A stretch of DNA of 64,000 bases, taken from Caproicibacter sp046707225. Its GTDB lineage: Bacteria > Bacillota > Clostridia > Oscillospirales > Acutalibacteraceae. The stretch covers positions 77,104 to 141,103 of the forward strand of contig NZ_JBJKOP010000040.1 of NCBI RefSeq assembly GCF_046707225.1. Direction: 5' to 3'. This document shows positions 1 through 7,589 of the stretch, in pieces. Both the position numbers and the translations under genes were made by a program. The stretch's first letter is position 1. Every line of letters begins with the position of its first letter. A model generated the notes under the pieces. The model did no database searches, was not told where the DNA came from, and worked only from the letters and a program-made list of their open reading frames with translations.

Positions 1-2
1 TA

Positions 3-249
3 AAGGTAAAGCTTACAATTACAGAGTCGAACTGCCGGTGCGGGATTCATCGGGCGGGCGAGACCTTTGGTGCAGGACCTTTGTCCGCCGATATGCCATG
101 AGCTTTGGAACAATATATATCCGTCCGTTTACGCGCTGCTGAACGGGGCTGAGCTGGAAGTCGGCGAGAACAGAGGGAAATGCTTTGACGCAAAATGTCC
201 GGACGGCGGAAGAGTGTGCATTCACGGAGAAGTTTGTGCCGAATTATAA
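3..249 (+). pseudogene. TIGR04076-like small protein, frameshifted, 5' end outside window
   Basis: Frame 3 from base 3 reads KVKLTITESNCRCGIHRAGE and then TF. The homologous continuation VQDLCPPICHELWNNIYP is in frame 1 from base 70. Deleting one G in the run at 69-70 fuses the two into one protein ending CPDGGRVCIHGEVCAEL at 249. The Cys-rich pattern (ESxCR, CPPICHELW, CPDGG) is that of the uncharacterised TIGR04076 family as I remember it. It is either a real one-base insertion or a sequencing/assembly error. The start codon lies before base 1. Function is unknown. Confidence 0.6.
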
Positions 250-276
250 ATTCTTGGGAATAAAAAATACAGTTTG

Positions 277-303
277 AACGCGCCCTGAAAAGGGGCGCGT
301 TTG
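277..303 (+). terminator. Rho-independent terminator
   Basis: Stem AACGCGCCC (277-285) pairs with GGGCGCGTT (293-301) around a TGAAAAG loop, with a short T-run. It lies 28 bases after the frameshifted TIGR04076-like gene. Confidence 0.7.
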
Positions 304-333
304 TGTTCGATTATGGTTTGGCATAGGGCCTTG

Positions 334-507
334 TTACGATTTACTCCATTTCCAATTCATGTACTGCCGCACGATATCAGTCACGGCTATCTGCTTTTTG
401 ACAGCGGCTTCTTCAAATATCTTCCGAACCACGGGAAGACCGCTTCCAAACGGATCCTGAACTGTCAAAATGTGCCTGTCCATTTTTTTCATTTCCTCAA
501 CTGTCAA
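334..507 (-). CDS. Small hypothetical protein, 57 aa
   Basis: The minus strand reads from a TTG start (505-507), 8 nt after a GGGAGG ribosome site, to TAA at 334-336. The predicted protein begins MTVEEMKKMDRHILTVQD and ends QYMNWKWSKS. It is basic and probably helical; I do not recognise a family. The strong ribosome site and soluble-protein composition favour it over the plus-strand frame covering the same bases. An internal ATG at codon 6 is an alternative start. Confidence 0.45.
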   Translation of the reverse strand: MTVEEMKKMDRHILTVQDPFGSGLPVVRKIFEEAAVKKQIAVTDIVRQYMNWKWSKS

Positions 508-662
508 AACTGGAACCTCCCTATTTAGCAGTTGACCCTATTATACCGCGATCATATGCATTTGTCGCAATTTCGCAACGAAATGAAATGATTCTCCGGA
601 CAGTATCATGAGAGTTTGGGAAAAGATGCGGTGCCGGTAGTGATATTAACGCCGCTTTGTGA

Positions 663-668
663 TATAAT
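663..668 (+). promoter_or_regulatory. Candidate -10 box for the CPBP protease gene
   Basis: A perfect TATAAT lies 49 bases before the ATG at 717. No good -35 hexamer is visible at 17 bp, so this is a weak promoter call. The rest of 541-716 shows nothing recognisable. Confidence 0.35.
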
Positions 669-716
669 GAAAAATCAGATGCAGATATTCAAATTCTTTT
701 CCTTGGGAGATTTTCT

Positions 717-1739
717 ATGAGATACGATTCACCGTACGGCCCTTTCGGGCCATATGGAGACCCGCGTTACTATATGGCCGTACAGGAAGAAAAAAAGCAG
801 ATCCGCCGCGAGTCCAACCGCCTTGGCTGGACCGCGTTTCTCGGCATCTTTCTGCTGGCTGTAATCCCGTTAATCGGAGTGCTGTATTTTCACATGCTGC
901 AGCCGTACCAGCCAGGGATACAGGAATTCGGCGGAGTAAACCCGGTGATGTTTTATCTGATCAACGCGCTGGGTTATGTGCTGGGGCTGTCCGCCCCCGT
1001 GTTGATCTATTTTGCGCTGCGCCGGATTCCTCTTTCAGTGGGAATTCCGTTTGAAAAGGCGGGCGTCCCCAAGACCCTTGCCTGTGTGTTTCTGGGCAGC
1101 GCCGGCTGCCTTCTGGCAAATTTTCCCGCCAGCATTATCGTCAACCTGGAGCAGGCCTTCGGGTTCAGCGGCAATATTCCGGACATGCCGCTGAACGACA
1201 ACCCCGCCGTGCTGGCCCTGTATGTTCTGAGCATTGCGGTGATCCCCCCGATTGTGGAGGAAATGATGTTCCGCGGCATGATCCTTCAAGGGCTGCGCCG
1301 TTTCGGCAACGGGTTCGCGGTTTTCGCTTCCGCGGCACTGTTCGGCCTTTACCACGGCAATCTGGCACAGTCGGTTTTTGCGTTTCTTTGCGGACTGGTT
1401 CTGGGCTTTGTCGTCATTCGTACCAATTCGCTCCTTCCGTCCATCCTGATTCACGCGCTCAACAATCTGGCGGCGGTTGTCCTTGAATTTGTCGAACGGT
1501 ACCGGGGAACCGGGGTCGCGGTGACGGTCGGCAATTACAGGGCGGGTGCTCTGCTCGTGCTTGGCCTGCTGTCCCTGATTTATCTGTTAATTCGGGACAG
1601 AAACTTTTTCCGTACGGGAGCTTCCGTCTCTCCGCTTCGTTTTTCCCAGAAGATTGGCGCTCTGTTTTCAAATTCGGGTGTGATCATGCTGACGATTTAC
1701 GCGGTGGCCGCTTCCATCTATGTGTTAACGGGGACTTGA
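717..1739 (+). CDS. CPBP (CAAX-type) intramembrane metalloprotease
   Basis: A 340-aa polytopic membrane protein. A basic N-terminal tail (1-37) is followed by about eight hydrophobic segments. The CPBP/Rce1 signature is present: EEMMFR at 181-186, a histidine in LYHGN at about 213, and HALNN at 246-250, which supply the glutamates and histidines of the metal site. Family members act as membrane proteases or in bacteriocin self-immunity and protein processing; the substrate here cannot be deduced. The start follows a GGGAGA ribosome site. tadA follows after 3 bases, so the two are probably cotranscribed. Confidence 0.9.
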   Translation: MRYDSPYGPFGPYGDPRYYMAVQEEKKQIRRESNRLGWTAFLGIFLLAVIPLIGVLYFHMLQPYQPGIQEFGGVNPVMFYLINALGYVLGLSAPVLIYFALRRIPLSVGIPFEKAGVPKTLACVFLGSAGCLLANFPASIIVNLEQAFGFSGNIPDMPLNDNPAVLALYVLSIAVIPPIVEEMMFRGMILQGLRRFGNGFAVFASAALFGLYHGNLAQSVFAFLCGLVLGFVVIRTNSLLPSILIHALNNLAAVVLEFVERYRGTGVAVTVGNYRAGALLVLGLLSLIYLLIRDRNFFRTGASVSPLRFSQKIGALFSNSGVIMLTIYAVAASIYVLTGT

Positions 1740-1742
1740 GCC

Positions 1743-2192
1743 ATGAGGACCGATGAGGATTTTATGCGCGAGGCCATCCGCCTGGCACGGGAGGCCGGGG
1801 CAGAGGGAGAGGTTCCGGTCGGGGCTGTCGTGGTGCGCGACGGCGAGGTGATCGCACACGGCAGGAACCGGAGGGAAAACGGCAAAAATGCCCTTTGCCA
1901 CGCCGAATTGGAAGCGATCGACGGAGCCTGCCGAGCGTTGGGCGGATGGCGGCTGTGGCAGTGTGAACTGTTCGTAACGCTGGAACCGTGCCCGATGTGC
2001 GCCGGGGCGATCATTAATTCCCGTCTGCGGCGCGTCGTGTTCGGCGCGCGCGACCCGAAAGCGGGTTCCTGCGGATCTGTGGTCAACCTGTTCGAGTTGC
2101 CGTATAACCACAAGCCGGAGCTGACGGAGGGTGTTCTCAGGGAGGAATGCTCCGCTCTTCTCACTGATTTTTTTCGGCGGCTTAGGAAATAG
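1743..2192 (+). CDS. tadA: tRNA-specific adenosine deaminase TadA
   Basis: 149 aa, usual length. The zinc deaminase motifs are intact: HAE at 53-55 (zinc His and proton-shuttle Glu) and PCPMC at 82-86 (two zinc cysteines). The family converts A34 to inosine in the wobble position of tRNA-Arg(ACG). The gene starts 3 bases after the CPBP protease stop and is followed 36 bases later by the chromate transporter genes, suggesting one transcription unit. Confidence 0.95.
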   Translation: MRTDEDFMREAIRLAREAGAEGEVPVGAVVVRDGEVIAHGRNRRENGKNALCHAELEAIDGACRALGGWRLWQCELFVTLEPCPMCAGAIINSRLRRVVFGARDPKAGSCGSVVNLFELPYNHKPELTEGVLREECSALLTDFFRRLRK

Positions 2193-2228
2193 ATCCGGGC
2201 AAAATTGAATGGGAAAGGAATCTGTTCC

Positions 2229-2765
2229 ATGACTGAGCTGGTTGATTTGTTTTTCACTTTCTCCAAAATCGGCGTGCTGACCTTCGGCGGGGGGTACGCC
2301 ATGCTTCCGATTCTGCAGAGGGAGATTGTTGAAGATAAAAAGTGGGCCGAGGACAGCGAACTGGCGGATTACTTTGCAATCGGGCAGTGTACGCCCGGAA
2401 TTATCGCGGTGAACACGGCGACGTTTATCGGATGCAAGCGAAAGGGAATCGCGGGCGGCATCGTCGCGACGCTGGGGCTGGTGTTTCCCGCTCTGATCAT
2501 CATCACGGTCATTGCGGCGTTCCTTCGCAATTTTGCCGACCTTCAGCCGGTCAAAGACGCTTTCGCGGCCGTGCGAGTCTGCGTCTGCGTTTTGATTCTC
2601 AACGCCGTGATCAAACTGGGCAAAAGCTCCGTGAAGGATACGGTCACGCTGATCATCTTTCTCTGCGTTTTTCTGCTCTCCTTTTTCACGAATTACTCCC
2701 CGATTCTCTGGGTTGTGCTTGCCGCCGCGGCCGGAATCCTTGTGAAAGGCGGGCGCAGCGCATGA
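2229..2765 (+). CDS. Chromate transporter, first half-size subunit
   Basis: 178 aa, about five membrane segments, one CHR domain. The conserved start FSKIGVLTFGGGYAMLPIL and the GQCTPGIIAVNTATFIG stretch identify the family. I place the start at ATG 2229, 9 nt after AAAGGA, rather than the upstream TTG at 2205. Short-chain CHR proteins occur in pairs that act together in anion (chromate, possibly sulfate) transport. It overlaps the next subunit by 4 bases (ATGA), indicating translational coupling. Confidence 0.9.
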   Translation: MTELVDLFFTFSKIGVLTFGGGYAMLPILQREIVEDKKWAEDSELADYFAIGQCTPGIIAVNTATFIGCKRKGIAGGIVATLGLVFPALIIITVIAAFLRNFADLQPVKDAFAAVRVCVCVLILNAVIKLGKSSVKDTVTLIIFLCVFLLSFFTNYSPILWVVLAAAAGILVKGGRSA

Positions 2766-3331
2766 TTTATCTGAAACTGTTTTACGAGTTTGCGAAGATC
2801 GGTCTTTTCTCCGTCGGCGGCGGGCTCGCGACCCTGCCGTTCTTAACGGATCTTGGGAACAGCACGGGCTGGTTTACTCCGGCGGATCTAGCGAACATGC
2901 TCGCGATTTCGGAATCGACGCCCGGGGCGATCGGCGTCAACATGGCGACCTATGTCGGCTTTCACGTGGCGTCTTTGCCCGGCGCGGCGGTTGCGACGCT
3001 GGGGCTGGTGACCCCTTCCGTCGCGGTGATCCTGGTCATCGCCCATATGCTGAAGCGGTTCCAGCAGAACCGTTATGTCCAGAACGCGTTTTACGCTTTG
3101 CGCCCGGCTTCGACCGGGCTGATCGCCGCGGCGGGGATGGGCGTTGTAAGCATCTCGATTCTGACGCTGAGCGATTATTCGCAGACGGGGAATCTGCTGA
3201 ATCTGGTAAACTGGAAAGCACTTGTGCTCGCGGTCGCTCTGTTTTTCGCCATGAAAAAAATCAAATGGCATCCCGCGGCGTTTATCGCGATTTCCGCCGT
3301 GATCGGGATTGTGTTCCATTTCGGAAGCTGA
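2762..3331 (+). CDS. Chromate transporter, second half-size subunit
   Basis: 189 aa, second CHR domain (FSVGGGLATLPFL; ESTPGAIGVNMATYVG). The start ATG overlaps the preceding stop as ATGA. Together with the preceding gene it forms the two-protein equivalent of full-length ChrA. A strong inverted repeat follows the stop. The physiological substrate in an anaerobe is uncertain; chromate efflux is inferred only from the family name. Confidence 0.9.
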   Translation: MIYLKLFYEFAKIGLFSVGGGLATLPFLTDLGNSTGWFTPADLANMLAISESTPGAIGVNMATYVGFHVASLPGAAVATLGLVTPSVAVILVIAHMLKRFQQNRYVQNAFYALRPASTGLIAAAGMGVVSISILTLSDYSQTGNLLNLVNWKALVLAVALFFAMKKIKWHPAAFIAISAVIGIVFHFGS

Positions 3332-3358
3332 GCCGTCCGAAAGGATAAGGGATTGTTG

Positions 3359-3407
3359 CAAAAATGCGTCTTGAATGGGCTGAAAAGTCCATTTCAAGGC
3401 GCATTTT
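3359..3407 (+). terminator. Terminator-like inverted repeat
   Basis: AAAATGCG and CTTGAATGG (3361-3378) pair with CCATTTCAAG and CGCATTTT (3389-3406). It ends the chromate operon. The A/T-rich arms make it usable from both strands. Confidence 0.65.
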
Positions 3408-3488
3408 CTTGCATTTTGGGGGTTTGTTTTTTATAATTTGCTATTGCAAATTCGTTTTGCAACACCCCCGGGCTGTGCCGAGGGGTAA

Positions 3489-3824
3489 CTATTCTTTCCG
3501 AGTAAACTCCTGATCATCCAGGTAAAGGGTATTCCCGTCGACCCGAAAATCATAGGTCTCTTTCACGGTTTTGATCACAACTTTATACTCAATGGTAATC
3601 TGCGAACCCTCTATGCTATAAGTTCCCTGAAAGGAGCCGAGGGTCAGCGCCTCGATTTTCATCGTCCCGTCGGAATTGAAGCGGTATTCCGTCAGGCCGT
3701 ACGAATCTTTCCAGCGGCCCGTGAGGTTATCCGGCTCCGAGGGCGGGGCGGGCTTGCATCCGGCCAAGGCTATCAATAATACCGCCAGCAAAATCGCCGG
3801 CATCACTCGCTTCAAAAGGATCAC
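3489..3824 (-). CDS. Small lipoprotein, lipocalin-like
   Basis: 111 aa. A basic N-terminus and hydrophobic segment lead to the lipobox LAGC, so lipidation is expected at about Cys23. The mature part has alternating beta-type sequence with GRWKDS, FNSDGTMKI and GTYSIEG, resembling small lipocalin-like lipoproteins of Firmicutes (DUF5640-like). Function is unknown. The gene is monocistronic, and its 3' end faces the chromate operon. Confidence 0.7.
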   Translation of the reverse strand: MILLKRVMPAILLAVLLIALAGCKPAPPSEPDNLTGRWKDSYGLTEYRFNSDGTMKIEALTLGSFQGTYSIEGSQITIEYKVVIKTVKETYDFRVDGNTLYLDDQEFTRKE

Positions 3825-3893
3825 TCTCCCCGTTATTCAGAAAAATGGTAGCATTCCCTTTTGTGTAAAACCTGTCATTTTCCGCCGTTTCAC

Positions 3894-4337
3894 TTATTTT
3901 TCAAAGCGCAGGCCGACCACCCGGCGGGGCAGGCCGGAAAGCAGTGCGATCTGCTCCTGCGTCAGGGGGTTGTAAGTCAGGCTCCATTCTTCAAAATTCG
4001 GGTCAATGAGCAGGCAGGCGGCGAAAAAGTCCGCTTCTCTTTCATAGCGGGGCGCGCACAGGTTGGTCAGGTCGGCGATGACCTGCGCGTTCAGGCCCGG
4101 ATGAAGAAGCAGATGCCCCAGCTCATGGGCGCAGCAGTAGCCGCTTTCCGTTTTGGAGAGAGTCTCTTTTAATACAATGATCGGTTTTCCGGATTCGGTG
4201 CGAAAACAAAAACCGCGGACCTGCTCCGGAAGGTCCAGCCTCTGAACCTGGACCCCCATGCAGTCGCACAGGCAAAACGGAGAATTGCTCTGAAAACGCG
4301 CGGTAATCCGGTGCGCCAGCTTTTCGATTTCGTTCAT
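3894..4337 (-). CDS. ImmA/IrrE-type zinc metallopeptidase
   Basis: 147 aa. The zinc protease motif HELGH is at residues 71-75, followed by ERE at about 103. This is the layout of ImmA/IrrE (COG2856) proteins, which cleave a partner XRE repressor. The ATG at 4335-4337 has a GGAGG site 5 nt upstream; the frame remains open further upstream but that sequence overlaps the XRE gene. It follows the XRE gene by 17 bases in the same direction, the classic regulator/antirepressor pairing. No mobile element was found next to it, so the pair may be a free-standing stress switch. Confidence 0.85.
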   Translation of the reverse strand: MNEIEKLAHRITARFQSNSPFCLCDCMGVQVQRLDLPEQVRGFCFRTESGKPIIVLKETLSKTESGYCCAHELGHLLLHPGLNAQVIADLTNLCAPRYEREADFFAACLLIDPNFEEWSLTYNPLTQEQIALLSGLPRRVVGLRFEK

Positions 4338-4354
4338 CTTTACCTCCCGGAACC

Positions 4355-4705
4355 CTATTTCTTCGGAGAAGACAGGGCGGCGGCGACCCGGATGGCGTTC
4401 GCCAGCTTTTCGCGGTCGCCGGGGCTGATCGGCGCGCCGTTGAACATCAGCCCCGGCTGGCGTTCCAGCGTGCGCGCGAAACTGTCGATGACATCCCCAA
4501 CGTCGCTGGAGCGCTCCGTTTCCAACAGCTCGTCCGTGCTGCATTCCAGTACGGACGCCAGATGCGCCAGCGCCGTGCTGTCCGGCACGCGCCGCCCCTG
4601 TTCATACATGCCGACGGCCGACGGAGAGACACCCAGGCGAGCGGCAAGCTCTTTCTGCGTCATCCCGCGCTCACAGCGCAGCTGCCTGATTTTATCGTTC
4701 AGCAT
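4355..4705 (-). CDS. XRE-family transcriptional regulator, partner of the ImmA-like protease
   Basis: 116 aa. The N-terminal helix-turn-helix runs at about residues 6-60 (GMTQKELAARLGVSPSAVGM, then YEQGRR). The C-terminal part is a short acidic/hydrophobic tail. ATG 4703-4705 is chosen because GAGGG sits 8 nt upstream; the GTG at 4714 overlaps that site. Likely autoregulated and controlled by proteolysis by the downstream metallopeptidase (inference from the gene pair). Confidence 0.9.
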   Translation of the reverse strand: MLNDKIRQLRCERGMTQKELAARLGVSPSAVGMYEQGRRVPDSTALAHLASVLECSTDELLETERSSDVGDVIDSFARTLERQPGLMFNGAPISPGDREKLANAIRVAAALSSPKK

Positions 4706-4839
4706 TTCAAACACCCTCTGCGGTTTTCTTTATTTTATCACACATATCGTGTTGTTTCAAGAAATCTTTTGCCGCCAAAAGGATGAGTCCCAAATTTGAC
4801 CCTTTACTTGTAAAATAAGAACATGCGTTCTAAAAAGTC

Positions 4840-4868
4840 TTGAAATGATTCTGGTAAGATGCTATTCT
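4840..4868 (+). promoter_or_regulatory. Sigma-A type promoter
   Basis: TTGAAA (4840-4845), 17-bp spacer, TATTCT (4863-4868). It is followed by a leader with small hairpins, including CTACAC/GTGTAG at 4923-4939 just before the AAAGGA site of the next gene. Confidence 0.65.
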
Positions 4869-4952
4869 AAGTAAACAGCGGGCCGGAACGGTTTTCGTTC
4901 GGTGCAGCTCTGTACAAAACAGCTACACAAAACGTGTAGAGAAAGGAAGCAT

Positions 4953-5156
4953 ATGGACTATTGCAAATGGGGGATGGAGTATCTGCGGCAGGCGCAGAAG
5001 CTGAAAGAACATTTAAAGCCCTTGCGCAGGCAGCTGAAAAACACCTCCGGGGAGGACTGTGTTCTGCTCTGCCGGCGCATATCGATGCTCAATGAAATGC
5101 ACCTGGAGCTTTGGCGCACGGGCCGGGATCTTCTGGAAAGGGGAGACGGAGAATGA
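4953..5156 (+). CDS. Hypothetical protein, 67 aa, coupled to a sigma-like protein
   Basis: Starts at ATG 4953 after AAAGGA (5 nt). Small, charged, probably helical protein with two Cys in VLLCRR and YCKWGM. No family recognised. Its stop overlaps the start of the next gene (ATGA), so the two are translationally coupled and probably work together. Upstream in-frame codons exist but lack a ribosome site. Confidence 0.6.
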   Translation: MDYCKWGMEYLRQAQKLKEHLKPLRRQLKNTSGEDCVLLCRRISMLNEMHLELWRTGRDLLERGDGE

Positions 5157-5554
5157 AGCGGGGTTCCAATTTAAGCCTTGATTTGTTTGGGGACAGGCTG
5201 GATTTGAGCCAAAAGGGCTCTGACGACGGCGGCCGGCACAAGCGGATGCTCCGCACTATGATGCTTGCGGCGCAGGGCGAATTGACCGCCCGGCAGATGG
5301 AGTGCGTGCGCCTGTGCTACGAGGAGGGGAAAGGCGTGAGTGAAATTGCGGAAGAATTGGAGCTTTCTCCCTCCACGGTGTCCCGCCACCTGAAAAAGGC
5401 GCGCCTTCGTCTGAAAAAGATCCTGCAGTACTGCTATCCTTCGCTGAATGGAGACCGCCCGTCCGCGCAAAGAGCCGCGAACGGGCGGAAAGCAGCGGTC
5501 AGTCAGCCTCCGCACTCGCAAGAACGGACAGAAGACGGTCGAACTCTTCGCTGA
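5153..5554 (+). CDS. Sigma-70 region 4-like helix-turn-helix protein
   Basis: 133 aa. Residues 44-92 contain a region 4/LuxR-like HTH: GELTARQMECVRL, then GVSEIAEELELSPSTVSRHL and KKARLRLKKIL. There is no region 2, so it cannot be a full sigma factor; it may be a regulator or an auxiliary sigma subunit. The start ATG overlaps the upstream stop. The last ~20 codons overlap the convergent Ogt-thioesterase gene by 56 bases, and a strong GC-rich inverted repeat (5455-5490) lies inside the coding region. Confidence 0.75.
   Translation: MKRGSNLSLDLFGDRLDLSQKGSDDGGRHKRMLRTMMLAAQGELTARQMECVRLCYEEGKGVSEIAEELELSPSTVSRHLKKARLRLKKILQYCYPSLNGDRPSAQRAANGRKAAVSQPPHSQERTEDGRTLR
5455..5490 (+). terminator. 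GC-rich hairpin inside the 3' part of the sigma-like gene
   Basis: CCGCCCGT (5456-5463) pairs with ACGGGCGG (5481-5488). No U-run follows directly. It may be the transcript end between the two convergent genes. Confidence 0.4.
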
Positions 5555-6425
5555 ATTTTTTCAGCCGGATCGGCCTTCCCTCCCGGTTGCAGAAACAGTG
5601 TCCGCTTCTGCCGATTGCGCGGAGACGCCCGGTTGAAAGGTCCGTGATGCGGTAGTCGATGGTCAGCCGGACTCCCTGATACGCGGAGACCCGAACGGAA
5701 ATGCGAACCGTATCGCCGAATCGCACCGGGCTTTTATACCGGCAGGAGACCTCCGTCACGGGGATCATCAGGCCGTCGTCTTCCAGCTTTTTGTAGCCCC
5801 AGCCGATCTGTTCCAGAAAATCGATGCGGGCTTCCTCCATCCATCGGATAGTATTGGAATGGTGGATGATTCCCATTTTGTCCGTTTCATAATAATTCGC
5901 TTTGCGCAGGTAGGGCGCGGGGGCGGGCGGCGAATCCGTTTTCTCAAGGGCAAGCAGGCGTTTTTTGATTTCCAGTCCCGCGGCGTAGCCGACGAGAGAG
6001 CCGTCCGCCCCGACCACGCGGTGGCACGGAATCAGGATTGCGATCGGATTTTTATTGTTTGCCATGCCGACGGCGCGGGATGCTTTCGGGTTCCCGATCT
6101 GCTCCGCGATCTGCAGGTAACTGCGGGTTTCTCCGTAAGGGATGGTTTGCAGGGCGTCCCAGACGCGTTTTTGAAAGGCGGTTCCCTCCGGCGCGACGGG
6201 CAGGTCGAACCCGGTTCTTTTGCCGGAGAGATATTCTTCGATTTCCTCAGCGGCGCGGTCGGTCAGCTTCGAGCGGCGAAGCTCCGCGGGTTCCAACGCG
6301 CCGAAATGAACCATGGTAATCGCGCCTTCGGCGGACGCGACGGTTATTTTTCCGATCCGCGTCTCGTAAATACAGCAGGCTTTCTCTGATTCGACCGACG
6401 CGGGCTTCTTTTCACTTTCCGGCAT
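5499..6425 (-). CDS. Fusion of O6-methylguanine-DNA methyltransferase (Ogt) and hot-dog acyl-CoA thioesterase
   Basis: 308 aa. Residues ~16-163 form a complete Ogt-type alkyltransferase: the DNA-binding region ASRAVGMANNKNP and the acceptor motif PCHRV at 133-137 with Cys134. A Pro/Ala linker (about 164-171) is followed by a complete YbgC/4HBT-type hot-dog thioesterase: YYETDKMGIIHHSNTIRWME with the catalytic-position Asp182. Both domains are full length and in one frame, so this is not a read-through of two genes with a missed stop. ATG 6423-6425 is used; upstream codons are low-complexity and unlikely to be translated. The first domain repairs alkylated DNA by suicidal transfer; the second hydrolyses acyl-CoAs. 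Why they are joined is unknown. Confidence 0.85.
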   Translation of the reverse strand: MPESEKKPASVESEKACCIYETRIGKITVASAEGAITMVHFGALEPAELRRSKLTDRAAEEIEEYLSGKRTGFDLPVAPEGTAFQKRVWDALQTIPYGETRSYLQIAEQIGNPKASRAVGMANNKNPIAILIPCHRVVGADGSLVGYAAGLEIKKRLLALEKTDSPPAPAPYLRKANYYETDKMGIIHHSNTIRWMEEARIDFLEQIGWGYKKLEDDGLMIPVTEVSCRYKSPVRFGDTVRISVRVSAYQGVRLTIDYRITDLSTGRLRAIGRSGHCFCNREGRPIRLKKFSEEFDRLLSVLASAEAD

Positions 6426-6553
6426 TTTTGTCACCGCTCCCTTTATCTTTTCCCCAGTATAGCAGAAAACAGGACAATTGAAAACCGCCGCGGCGCGCAA
6501 AAGCGGGGCCGCTGCTTTCGCCGCGGCCCCGCCCAAAATGGGGAGAAATTCTT

Positions 6554-7543
6554 TTAGCTGATTTTATCTTTTGTCAGAACGGAAACGCCGGTATCCACAT
6601 CTTTGTTTTCAATGGTCTGGCCGGAAAGAACGGCGACCGCCGCTTTCATGCCTTCATAGCCCATGACTTCCGGATTCTGCGCCATGGTGCAGAGCAGGGA
6701 ACCATCCTTGATCAGTGAATAAATGGAGTCGGATTTATCAAATCCAACGCCGACCAGGTCGCTCTTGCCGGAGCCTTTGATCGCGTTGCCTACGCCGACG
6801 GTGCAGCCTTCGTTGGCGCCGAAGAGCCCGACCGCGCCCTGCGTGATGTAGTTGTCCGCGATATCCTGCGATTTTGCCGCGTCGCCCTCGCTGTACTGGG
6901 TTGCGAGAAGTTCATACCCTTTGCCGTCAAAGGCGGAACGGAATCCTTTTTCACGCGCGACGGTGGAAGCGGTGGCGGAGTTTACGTTCACAACACCGAT
7001 TTTGCCGCTCGTTTTACCGGCTTTCTGAAGTGCCTCAAGCATTTGCTCGCCGGCCTGTTTGCCCGCCGCCTCATTGTTCGTCGCAAAGGTGGCTTCGCCC
7101 TCTGTCTTCGCGGCGGAATCCACGTAGATGATTTTGATTCCCTTGGATTTTGCGTCCTCCAGAGCGGAGGTGATGGCATCCGGGCCGTTGGCCGCAATCA
7201 GGATTGCGTCGGCGTTGTCGGCAATCGCGGTGTTGACGCGTTCAATCTGCTGCGCGTCGTCCTTTTTGTCGGGAGCCAGCCACTTGTAGTCGACATTGTT
7301 GAGCTCCGCGACTGCTTTTTTGCACCCCTTATCGACCGAAACCCAGTGCTGGTCGATGCTGTCCATGGTGATGAGAATTACTTTGTGGTTTTTTTCACCC
7401 GCGGCCTGGCTTGATGCGGCCCCCGCGGAAGAACCCGATTCGCCGCCCGCGGCAGAAGCGGACTGCGACCCCTGGCTGCAGCCGGCTGCCGCGCCGAGAA
7501 TCATGACTGAGGATAAAAAAGCTGCCAACAGTTTCTTTTTCAT
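6554..7543 (-). CDS. Sugar ABC transporter, substrate-binding lipoprotein (RbsB-like)
   Basis: 329 aa. Signal peptide with lipobox GAAAGC (Cys at about 22), a Ser/Ala/Gly-rich linker to about residue 50, then a periplasmic-binding-protein type I fold (HKVILITMDSIDQHWVSVDK; repeated ADNADAILIAANGPDAITSAL). This is the ribose/galactose/autoinducer class that binds pentoses, hexoses or polyols; the ligand cannot be told. Strong GGGAGG ribosome site. Last gene of the sugar operon, directly after permease and ATPase. Confidence 0.9.
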   Translation of the reverse strand: MKKKLLAAFLSSVMILGAAAGCSQGSQSASAAGGESGSSAGAASSQAAGEKNHKVILITMDSIDQHWVSVDKGCKKAVAELNNVDYKWLAPDKKDDAQQIERVNTAIADNADAILIAANGPDAITSALEDAKSKGIKIIYVDSAAKTEGEATFATNNEAAGKQAGEQMLEALQKAGKTSGKIGVVNVNSATASTVAREKGFRSAFDGKGYELLATQYSEGDAAKSQDIADNYITQGAVGLFGANEGCTVGVGNAIKGSGKSDLVGVGFDKSDSIYSLIKDGSLLCTMAQNPEVMGYEGMKAAVAVLSGQTIENKDVDTGVSVLTKDKIS

Positions 7544-7589
7544 ACAATAAAACCTCCCTGTTTTTATGATTTAAAGCGGTTGCTTTAAA

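Noticed and set aside
3894..4705. XRE/ImmA pair as part of an integrative element
   Set aside because: No integrase, att repeats or conjugation genes adjoin it.
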